Shown one piece after another: positions 54,901-64,000 of a DNA stretch of 64,000 nt. The notes beneath the pieces were generated by a model. The model saw nothing but the letters and a program-made list of their open reading frames with translations. It did not search any database and had not been told where the DNA came from. Each line of letters opens with the position of its first letter. Position 1 is the first letter of the stretch. Origin of the DNA: Ceratodon purpureus. Its lineage: Eukaryota; Streptophyta; Bryopsida; Pseudoditrichales; Ditrichaceae. A program made the translations under genes and the position numbers. The stretch spans positions 21,318,177 to 21,382,176 of the forward strand of contig CM026422.1 of the NCBI GenBank assembly GCA_014871385.1. Direction: 5' to 3'.

Positions 54901-56683
54901 CATTCCTGAGGGGTTGTATCGCTTCTGTAGAGCAAAAGCAGCAGCTGGATCCCCGCCAGTTGGGAAGTCTATTGCTGGTGATACAACGCCATAACCAGTG
55001 TTACAAACCTTATCAAATGAAGCGTAAGCTTTTGAGACAGTAAAGTTCAAGGATATCAAGGGCAATCTTCAGAACAACATGAGTGGTTTCTCATTGACAA
55101 TTTCAGAATGAATCAGAATAGGGTTTCTGAAATGGAGCGAAAGTGGTAAGAGGTGCAATTTTAAAGCACATGAGGATGGCTACAGCAATGCAAATAACCT
55201 GCAAAGACACCATTTTCTGGCAAAGAGCCATTCCGTAGATTCGCCGTGGCCGCACCATCAGTCGTATATCTGCACCAAAAGAATGCTGTTGAGGTCCATC
55301 ATACATGCAACTAAGCACACCACTTCAGAGAAAACGATATCGTTTCCAGGGCAAAGTTACAATGTAAAAGTAAACCACTCTCACATGATTACATCATCAC
55401 CAAGATGTAACCTAGCTTGAATCTGGAGGAACTGCAAGTATAATTTGTCACTCCCATATGATCCATATTCGTTTTCAATCTGCAATAACGAAGTTAACAA
55501 ATGTACAAGTAGGATTTAGAAGAGTGAGTATTGACTAACAGATTACTCATAACCTCACTGAGCACGAAAAATTAATCTATTCGTCGATAGAAAATACATG
55601 GTGGGAGCTTGAGGAAATTCACCTGGATCATAATAACCGGACCGCCTGCTGAGAAGAGTTTAGGCGCCACTATTGGAAGCAGTTTCTTCCACCAATTACC
55701 AACCTACCAACCAGCAACGAACTCCTAAACTTTCAATAATGCAATGACCAATTAAAAAAAAACAAAAAATGAAGCTCTTCCCATGCTCAAAGACACTGAA
55801 TAACATGTCTATCCTTCTAATAGCTTTGTATATTAAAAAGGCACTATACAATGAATTAGACCACAAACCTGGGCAGTATATTGCCCATCCGAGGACCGCA
55901 GTTTCACCGGAGGCTCCAATTCAAGCAGCCACGCAGGGAGACCACCAAAATCCCACTCTGCACACCCCAAGTCACTCCAGTGAGAACCTAAAATTCATCT
56001 GAACATCTGAAGGGCATCACAAGCAAGCATCAGAGGTTTGCATACCTCCGCAGATATAAGGCCCAATGCGGAGCATCACCAATAAATCGAGATTCTGAGC
56101 CAGCTGCAAGAATGACAACAGGTCTGCAGATCCATTGAAGTTGAAATGACCAGGTCGAGGTTCGTGGAGGTTCCAAGGAACATAGGTTTGAATCGTGTTC
56201 AACCCCAGTGCTTTCACTCTCAGTAACCTATCCATCCAGAGCTGCAGCAGCCAAAACGTACAATCAGTGAGCATTCAGGTGAAAACATTCAGGGTTTCGT
56301 CAAGACTTAAGATTTCTTAATGAAGGTGTATCGAAGGGGAATTTGTTCATGCCTGTGGATGTACACGGAAGTAGTGCAAGTCACCACCAAGGATTCGAAA
56401 TGGAACCCCATCTTTCAAAAACATATCGTCTTCAATGACGAAGCTGTGGTTCAAGGAAGACTCGGCCTGCGAAATGAATCAAAATCCTCAACGATGATGA
56501 CTTTCCAATTTCAATCTCATTACTGGGATAGCTGGCGGTGCACTCAAGAGGGATAAACAAAATCACTTACACGTACTCTCTTCCAAATAGGCACAAGGCT
56601 GAACGAAGTGAGGAGAAGCTTACTCTCACGGAGATCCACACGCAAGACAGTAGCGTCGCCATGAAAACCACATTGAGTTTCAT
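51958..56683 (-). CDS. Beta-galactosidase, GH35 (GLB1/BGAL17 type)
   Basis: Eighteen exons on the minus strand: 56683-56573, 56466-56353, 56241-56046, 55957-55869, 55703-55623, 55479-55385, 55269-55199, 54974-54884, 54644-54527, 54335-54240, 54118-54070, 53814-53627, 53464-53390, 53273-53136, 52926-52876, 52702-52519, 52363-52227, 52077-51958. They sum to 2004 bases (667 residues). The protein starts with a signal-like stretch ([16 protein letters not shown]). GH35 landmarks follow: [54 protein letters not shown] (acid/base Glu201), [13 protein letters not shown] (nucleophile Glu284), [10 protein letters not shown], and the C-terminal beta domain [18 protein letters not shown]. It removes terminal beta-galactose, probably in the vacuole or wall space. 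Exon 2 appears to use a GC donor. The first exon is the least certain. Confidence 0.9.
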
Positions 56684-58520
56684 CGCTTCCCAAGCCATTG
56701 ACATAGCAGATCTCAAACAACAGCAACTGTAACCTCGTGCTTTTGAAGTCCTCGTCGCACTCGAAAGGTGTTGAGATTGAAGCACAAGATTGAATTGCAG
56801 CTACTTCAGACGTCTACACGATGGCAGCTCCTTCTCCTGTAAATGTAATCCCCGAAGTGACCGCTCGAAACACACACATCATCCATATTGGAATCTGGAT
56901 TCCTACTCCAACATGAATTAGCTAACCCGTCACTCCAGTGGTCACACTAGTTTCGCCGACCATGCTGAACAATGACCACTACAACTGCTCAAGCATGGCC
57001 CACTCAGCAATTCACAAGCAGCAACAATAATTGCAGACACCCCATTGTCCCCATCCACACGCTGACACAACACAAATCTCATTCAAACACACTCACCACA
57101 TCAAAAACAGAAAACCTCCTCAACTTGAACCCTCCCACAACCCCAATTGTACAATAACCCACTGAATCACATCAAAACCACAATCCAACATAACAAAACC
57201 ACAGATCAACCCCAATGACCTCCTCCAATGACTCCAGCTCAAACCACAAGCTACCTGAAAAATCACAGTGACTCCAAACACCGGCAAAACTCCTCAACCA
57301 GCAACAATCCCACTCAAAATCTACCTTGAACCCAAACTGAAACCCAAATTCCCAAAACTTTTGAGTTCCTCTACCTCATGAGATGCAAGACACAAACTCT
57401 GGGCATGTGCCTCTGAACCATCACTGCATCTGAACTGAACAACATGTAGAAAATCATACATTTTGAGCTCTAAATCTGCGTCCCACTTAGATGTGTAGAC
57501 TCTGGATGTGCATCCCTGATGAATACATGAACTGCCTCCGTTTCGCACAGTTTGCGAAACCCTCTTTCACGCGCACTGTTGGGCGTTGTGGTTGTGTTAA
57601 GGGTTTTGGTGTATGTGTGTGTTTTGGGTTTCCTGGTTTTGTTGAAGGTTTTTTGTGCGTTTGGGTGACGCAGGAAGGGTAGCTATGTCCTCGTCTGCTC
57701 TGCCCTACAAGAGGAGTCCGCCATCGTGTTGAAGATCACCCAATTCAATTGAGTTTTTTTGGATTACCATCTTGAGTCCAATCCGCCTTGATGTAGGGTC
57801 CGATTGGGAATGTGATAGATAGCTACCAGTGTGCAATACACTGTCAGCTATGGGTTTCAGCTACATGATTGACATTCATGTCATGTTTTCAGTGACAAGT
57901 TACAACCACCGTTTTCAGAGATTTTTTTTCCGAATTTTATAAAGTCCGTTGCTATTGGATCCGAATAGTGATTAGAGTTTGAAGTAATTCTCTACAAGCC
58001 TGGAAGAGCTTAAGGAAATTGGGATGGCAAAGGTATCTTGAGCGTGTTTTATCTGAGCATCATAGATGGAAAAACTGTACAGGTAGAAGAGTCACAACCT
58101 GTGTGGACGAAAGAGATGAAATCTTTTTCTAGCAAACGGGAATCCTGAAGTGCTCCATCTCAGTAATCTACAAGTTTGAGTGGTTCTGACTAGAGAAGTT
58201 CATACACAGAATGGAATTAGAGTACTGTCTATTGGCACAAAACTTCACTGCACATGTAGAAGCAAGTTTTAGATCCTTAGAAATTTTTAGGGTGCAGGGT
58301 CTGTGCACAATGTTTTACTCCGGTATCTATGTTCGAAGACGTCTGGCATCGCTGGGATGCTGCACCAGTGCCTGATGATACTGCAAGGCAATCTTAACAG
58401 CTGACTCTTATGTGAAGCAATTATTATCCCCGTTTAGTATTCGGATTTTTTCCGTGCTCTGTAATCTCAAAGTAAGTCATCGTTTCCCATACTTATCAAA
58501 ACCTCTCCAGAAGAGTAGTT
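56684..58520. other. Intergenic region between beta-galactosidase and P450 genes
   Basis: The left end should hold the beta-galactosidase promoter. Bases 56930-57400 are unusually C/A-rich on the + strand (many ACACAA, CCACAA, TCAAAC words). Short ORFs here do not look like proteins. Confidence 0.5.
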
Positions 58521-58702
58521 CCTGCCAACATCGACTTCAGTAACCCATAAACTGTGTCATGCTAACACCGCTGACTACAGGTGATTTCAGTCATTCCTCT
58601 CCACAGATGAATCAAGAGGAGAGCGTCAATATTTGCTATAGAGAATCAAATTTCGTGGCATATTAAATGATACATTACAAGCATGCTTGACACTAGTATA
58701 TT
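58521..58702 (+). repeat. Imperfect inverted repeat, left arm
   Basis: Its reverse complement resembles 59225-59431 over most of its length, for example CTTCAGTAACCCATAAAC, CTGACTACAGGTGATTTC, CATTCCTCTCCA and TTTGCTATAGAGAATCAA. The arms differ by substitutions and small indels (roughly three quarters alike by eye). Likely the ends of an old MITE or foldback element. Confidence 0.75.
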
Positions 58703-59224
58703 TAATCCTTCGATACTCTACCAGTAACAGACTATGCATCAAACGATAGAAGCCAACTTTTGGGTCACATGTGCGTCATACTTTTAGAACATTGTCACAT
58801 GTGTTGTAAAAAGTACTAGTTTTTACGTCACTCATATGTCATACCCTACCAGCCGGTAAGGGGGTCGGCCAAGGGAAGGTTGGGAAGAGTGGTGTGCGGA
58901 GCAACACAGAGAGATAGAGGGAGAGAGGAGGAGTGGAGTACTGGAGCAAGGAAGCGGGGGAGTGTCCGAAGCGAGAGGGTTGTCATTGGTTTTCTATAAA
59001 GATGTTACAAATCTTTGTCCAGACATAGCTGCAGTGGAGTATCCGGAGGAGCCAGCGTATCATTCAAACTGCAAAGCATCAATCCGCAAGCCATCTTGTG
59101 TCCGAGGTATCTCTATCGTAGTCTGAATTTATGGTTCTAGGTGTGTATAATAGTATATTTGTGATCGACAGCTTGTGCCGAATTTTGCTTCTAAGTCTGC
59201 ATTGAGCTCATGATGCATTGTATG
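58703..59224. other. Loop between inverted repeats, upstream of P450
   Basis: No ORF of note. Contains a purine-rich stretch at 58900-58980 (repeated GAGAGA and GGAGGAG words) that could act as a promoter element or 5' leader. Confidence 0.35.
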
Positions 59225-59431
59225 CTAAATATACTTCTGTCAAATATGCTTGTATTGAAGCATTTATTGTGCCACGAAAGTTGATTCTCTATAGCAAATG
59301 TTGATGCTCTCCTCTTGATGCTGGTTGTGCAGCTTTGGAGAGGAATGAGGCTCGCCATTATGGGAAATCACCTGTAGTCAGGAGTGTCGGCATGGCAGTG
59401 TTTATGGGTTACTGAAGTTCATGTTGGCAAG
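59225..59431 (-). repeat. Imperfect inverted repeat, right arm
   Basis: Partner of 58521-58702; it ends about 90 bp before the P450 start codon, so the element occupies the P450 upstream region. Confidence 0.75.
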
Positions 59432-59519
59432 TTTTATGTTCTAAAGATTGGCAAGAACTTGTTCTGAGTCTGCATTGAGCTCTTGTTGCAATCTCGTCTT
59501 GAAGCTAAGTTCCTTCACG

Positions 59520-61912
59520 ATGGCTTCAACCACTCCGGTTCTCATGGTAAATCAATTCCCAAAAGGAGCACTTGTACTGATGAGTACTTAGGTCTGTTTT
59601 CCTCTTGCTTCTTATTGATATAACAAAAACATGATTAAAATCTTAGTTGTAGTATTCTACTGCATCGGTAGAATCTAGCCTCGAGGTGTGCCTAATGTTA
59701 TTCATTCTAAACTGATGATTGTTTAATACAATACACAGATTGTGGCAGTTGCTTTGTTAGTCATCTACGTGAGCAGAAGGTTGCTGTTCAGGCCGCCCAG
59801 GCTAAACCTACCGCCAGGACCGACACCACTACCTATCATCGGATGTATGCACCTGCTTGGCAAACCCATATACAAAAGCTTGGCCGATTTGGCCCAGAAG
59901 TACGGGCCTTTGATGTCCCTGCAGCTTGGACAAAAGCTCTGCATAGTTGCAACATCCGCCGAGGCAGCGAAGGAGTTTCTCAAAGTCCAGGATGCCAACT
60001 TCTCGTCTCGGCCACCCACGCGAGCCGCTGAATTGATTCTTCCTAACGGTACACAACCTAAATTTTTTCCTTTCAATGCAATGAAGCGAGGTTTCATTTG
60101 TGTCAAAAAAATAGTAATCACTCTTTATGATTACTTTTTTATGATTTCTTTGTTATGATTTCTTTATCATTTGTTTCAATTCCAAACAACTGCATTAACC
60201 TTGTTGATCAAACAAACCTAGCAACTAACGTGTAATCAATCCTCCAGACTTGTTCAATCACGACATGACGCCCGTTCTTCGACATCTAAGGAAAATCCTC
60301 GTGAGTGAGCTAATATCGGCGAAGCGGGTGGAAGCATCCAAGCATATTCGAACAGAGGAACTTGCCTGTATGGTCTACACTATATCTAAACAGACGGCTC
60401 CAATCAGACTGAAAACTCAGTTCCACATCATGGTAACGAATGTCCTCACACGCATGATCCTCAACAAACGGTTCCTAGGACAAGAACAAGGACAAGGGCA
60501 AGAGCAAGGTGAACCAAATGTCTCCGAAATTCACGAGTTCATCGAAATCATGGAGGAGTTGCCCCTGTGCTTTGGAGCCATCCACCTGCAAGACCTCTTC
60601 ACCTGCATCCCCAAGTGGCTCGACCTGCAGGGCTTAGATGCCCGCTTCCGCAAGATCAAATCCCGCATGGACGTGTTCTACACGAACATGATCAGCCAGC
60701 ACAGAGAGGAGCGCAGGAGGAACCCTGTCTCCGAAGAACACAAGACCCTGCTTGACGTGCTACTGGAGGAGCTGGAGAAACCAGAACAAGGCGTCACCGA
60801 AGACAATGTCAATGGACTCATCTGGGTAAGCACACTCCCACATCGTCGAACTCTTACAACTTAAAACATCACTTTGAATTCTCAAATCACAGATTCAAGG
60901 ATATATTGCAGGATCACATCATATCCTTAGGCAAAAATTCAAACTAAGGGAAAAACTTATCTTATCCTTTATTTCCAAGTGTCTTTGCCAGCCGAATATC
61001 TCCAAAACGAGATATAATTCATTACTTTGCCAAAATAAGATTGGAGGTTTTAAAACACACTACATTTTCATGTTTAGAGAGAACTTTCTAAACTGCCAAA
61101 GAAACTGCCAATATAGTGAGTAACTCCATCAAAACATCATCTAGATATCAGCAAAGAAACAAATGTAATACAATCCACCATTACTTGAGTAGCACCCAGG
61201 AGTATCAAAAATGGTGAATTGAGCTTGCACAATTGGACTCAAATAGTTGCACTGGTGGATCCATCACCAGGATATATTGGCTGCAGGGACAGACACAACC
61301 ATGCTAACATGCGAGTGGGCAATGGCGGAAATTCTACGAAATCCAACTGTTCTAGAACAAGCAACATCAGAGCTAGACCAAGTCATTGGACACAACCGTC
61401 TAGTGCAAGAGTCGGACATCCCAGAGCTGAAATACATGCAAGCAATTGTGAAGGAGGTCCTTCGCTTGCATCCAGTTGCACCAATGCTCATTCCTCACCA
61501 AAACACTCATCTTACCAAGGCTTTTGGGTACAACATCCCAACCCAGACAAGGCTGTTTGTGAATGTATGGGCCATGGGGAGAGACCCATGTGTTTGGGAG
61601 GAGCCTCTGGAGTTTAGGCCGGAGAGGTTTCTGGAAGGAGGAGTTCATGGAAACACTAAGTTTGAGGGGCAGCATTTTGAGTATTTGCCATTTGGGTCTG
61701 GGAGGAGGAGTTGCCTTGGTTTGGCACTTGCTTCCATTGAGGTGCACTTGATGGTTGCGAGTTTAGTGCATGCTTTTGAGTGGTCATTTTTGGATGGAGT
61801 GGATGCGGAGAGGTTGGATATGACGGAGGGGGAGAGTTTTTTTGTGCATTTGCGGGATCCATTGATGGTTGTGGCTAAGTCGCGCTTGCCGTCTCATTTG
61901 TATCAATGTTAG
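59520..61912 (+). CDS. Cytochrome P450 (CYP71-clan type)
   Basis: Four exons: 59520-59546, 59739-60048, 60248-60825 and 61271-61912, with consistent phases, 518 residues, the usual P450 size. N-terminal membrane anchor (MIVAVALLVIYV) and hinge LPPGPTPLPIIG place it on the ER. I-helix AAGTDTT (309-315) has the oxygen-activating Thr. The ExxR is KEVLR (E367, R370), the PERF motif is FRPERF, and the heme loop FGSGRRSCLG has the Cys ligand at 453. Family members are NADPH-P450-reductase-dependent monooxygenases of secondary or hormone metabolism; the substrate cannot be inferred. Odd: in the C-helix the usual PYG..WRHLRK is DMTPVLRHLRK, with Leu in place of the conserved Trp. An EQGQGQEQG low-complexity loop is also unusual. 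Confidence 0.9.
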
Positions 61913-64000
61913 TTAGAATTTATTACAAATTTAATTATCTTAAATTATTTTTTAATAAATGTATAAATTTCATGACTTTTAGATGTAATATGGTACAAAT
62001 ATGTTTCCATTCTTATTTGATGATTATGTGTTTGACAACATTGCATGACATTAAAAAATATGTAAATTTTTTTGTAAAGTAAAGAATTATTTATATATTT
62101 GATAGAAATGTGTTGTAGAGATCTTCCAAAGATAAAAACATATTTAGTAATTAGGATAATTGAATGGTTGGTTATTATATATAAATGTTAGTCTTCTTAT
62201 TAAGAAAATTACACCTCATTTTATAGATATAGTATTACAATAGTACAACAAGCATTTTTCTAGAACTTGGAAAAATATAAAATAAAGTTTTCAAATTTAC
62301 ATTTAAAGATGTTGATATTATAATTGTCAACTATTACATTTGGATATAATTGAAAGCCAAACAATTGTTACATTGTTTACATACTTTCTTGAAACATCAA
62401 TAAAAATTAAAATAAAATAAAAAACTGAAATTGATGATTCTAATTTTTGGGAAAGGTGAAGAATACTAGTTTTGTTAAAAACATACTTAACTATGTGCAT
62501 TTTTTTTGAAGATATTATATTGAATTCATGACAAATTCAGTATAAGTTTTTTTTCATTTGAATATGTTTTAGCTAAAAAATGTAGAAGATGAAAGTGATG
62601 GAGTGAGGCATATGCCACACCCTCTATTGGATTGTAATCAACAAAAATCAAAGAAGGGGGAGGTGAAGCAAATGCCACATCCTTTATTTTACTATAATCA
62701 AAAAAGTGAAAAGTGAAAGAGGTAGGAGGTGATACACATGCTTTAATGACATATTTGCATATAGCTTTCATCAAATCATCATCCTAGTATTTTATAAGTC
62801 TTAAAGTAAGTTCAAAGTTTTAAGACATACAAAGTAGATGACAATTCATATACAAATGTCTAAAATATGAATAATAATTAGATAATAAAGAAGTAACCAT
62901 TGAACTAATGAATAATAGTATATGAAAATTACAAGTGGAATCCTAATGAGCAAAAGAGCAAATAATATAGCCGCAAAACTCTTCAAACAATGTAGTTACA
63001 AAATTTTGTTGTAAAGTTGTGAATGGTCTTTGTACCAAAGCAGAAAAGAAATGTTTTGGTGGAGTAGTAGCACTTGAGGAGTGTTAAAAGCACCATTGTC
63101 AAAGAATAGCAAAAAGTGAATTAGTAGAAATGTTGTGTTTCAACATAGTATGACATCAGAATAGAGTAGCAAAGCACTAATTTGGTATAATAGTAATTGA
63201 ATACTGTAGTTAACTAGAGTATTAAAGAAGAACAATTAAAAAAGATTTACAAAAGAAAAACCTTAAAAATGTATCACATTTTAAGAGCTTTAAGATTTAT
63301 ATTTAGGATTTTAATTTGAAGGTTTGAAGTTTAGAATTTAGAAATAAATAAATAAAAAATCTTAATGATGAGATTGAGGTTTCAAGTCGAAATAGGGCAG
63401 TTTAAAATTAAGTTTTTTTTCAATTTTTTTTTAATAGTATTTTCGTAACCAAATCATTATTCAAAATCTAAAGTGACCCAAGCCAAAAAGTTTACCAATT
63501 TTACAAGGGCAGCCTCCAAAAATTATATGAACAAGCTTCAAAGTTTTCTATAATTTTACATTTTTTTTCCTTTCAAAAATTGTCAAAATTTGAGATTTAG
63601 GAATTTTCAAAAAAAATTCCTCCAAAATTTACAAACTCATAGATGTGACTTTTCACTGTTCACTTTTTTTCCAAACCAAAAAAATTTAATGTTATTTAAG
63701 TTTTACCATATTGACGATTTGTACATGCTTTTGGAAAATAATTTGCATGAAGGTCAAAAAATCAATATAAGTCTTCAAAATTTTGCATGGAGGTACCCAA
63801 CTTAGTTACCTACATGGAAAAAAATATGAGAAAAATGTTTGTTCTAACAATCATCAAGTCTCCTTGGCACCATTAGACTATGCCTTTCGAGGAAAGCCAA
63901 AAATTAAAAATTAAAAAAATATTAAACTTTGGACGTTATAATCTCACAAATGGTAAAGATCCAACACTTGAAATTTGACATGGTGTTAGTGCAAGTAGTT
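61913..64000. other. AT-rich DNA to the window end
   Basis: No supported gene in 2 kb. Many short A and T runs. One weak tandem repeat at 62590-62740 is listed separately. Confidence 0.55.
62590..62740. repeat. Degenerate tandem repeat, about 60 bp unit
   Basis: Two and a half related copies of a segment reading AGTGAGGCATATGCCACA... then ATTGTAATCAACAAAAATCAAAG; the second has AAGCAAATGCCACATCC and TATAATCAAAAAAGTGAAA, the third GGTGATACACATGC. Copies differ at many positions. Confidence 0.6.

Noticed and set aside
57491..57682. Plus-strand ORF upstream of the P450 gene
   Set aside because: Low-complexity G/T-rich frame with no domain; composition explains the open reading.
62526..62774. 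82-codon minus-strand ORF in the AT-rich tail
   Set aside because: It lies on a degenerate tandem repeat, which produces the recurring peptide; no domain.

Overview
This is nuclear DNA of a land plant, probably a non-seed plant such as a moss. The plant assignment is firm: GT-AG introns, a plant Ty1/copia element primed by initiator tRNA-Met, plant B3 and LysM-kinase genes and a plant-type GH35 beta-galactosidase. The moss assignment is an impression from gene repertoire and AT-rich intergenic DNA, not proven. No rRNA, tRNA or CRISPR was found.

Layout. (1) 1-11.4 kb: a long direct repeat (copy 1 at 1-4417, copy 2 at 7028-11394) flanks a unique 2.6 kb island with a protein carrying two Dof-like zinc fingers. 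Each repeat copy holds an unrecognised ORF and a decayed fragment of the beta-galactosidase gene found intact at 52-56.7 kb. (2) 12.5-13.4 kb: the last three exons of a Ser/Arg-rich protein gene. (3) 14.0-18.1 kb: a giant near-perfect inverted repeat (1.73 kb arms, 0.67 kb spacer) whose spacer holds a second, truncated Dof-like gene. (4) 19-21.6 kb: fragments of an armadillo-repeat gene and of a NIP30/FAM192A-type gene. (5) 23.4-35.5 kb: a cluster of REM-type B3 DNA-binding protein genes, one inverted pseudogene and two intact tandem genes. (6) 36-40 kb: a LysM receptor-like kinase and a broken fragment of a relative. (7) 41.4-46.7 kb: a full-length, recently inserted Ty1/copia retrotransposon with identical 141 bp LTRs and a CTCTT target duplication. 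(8) 47-50.5 kb: a GT14 glycosyltransferase pseudogene, a BTB/POZ gene and a small unknown gene. (9) 52-56.7 kb: an 18-exon GH35 beta-galactosidase gene. (10) 59.5-61.9 kb: a four-exon cytochrome P450 gene, then 2 kb of AT-rich DNA.

The most unusual object is inside the copia element. Between pol and the 3' LTR, on the strand opposite to gag-pol, lies a two-exon gene with an 80 bp GT-AG intron and matching phases. It encodes a protein ending in an RNase H1-type hybrid-binding (viroplasmin-like) domain. Because the intron is antisense to the element's genomic RNA, it would survive retrotransposition. Its stop codon overlaps the pol-frame stop tail to tail.

Most of the rest is shaped by local duplication: the three beta-galactosidase-related loci, the three B3 units and the two LysM loci are within-window paralogues at different stages of decay. 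Exon coordinates were worked out by hand from splice signals, reading phase and family motifs; transcripts would be needed to confirm them.
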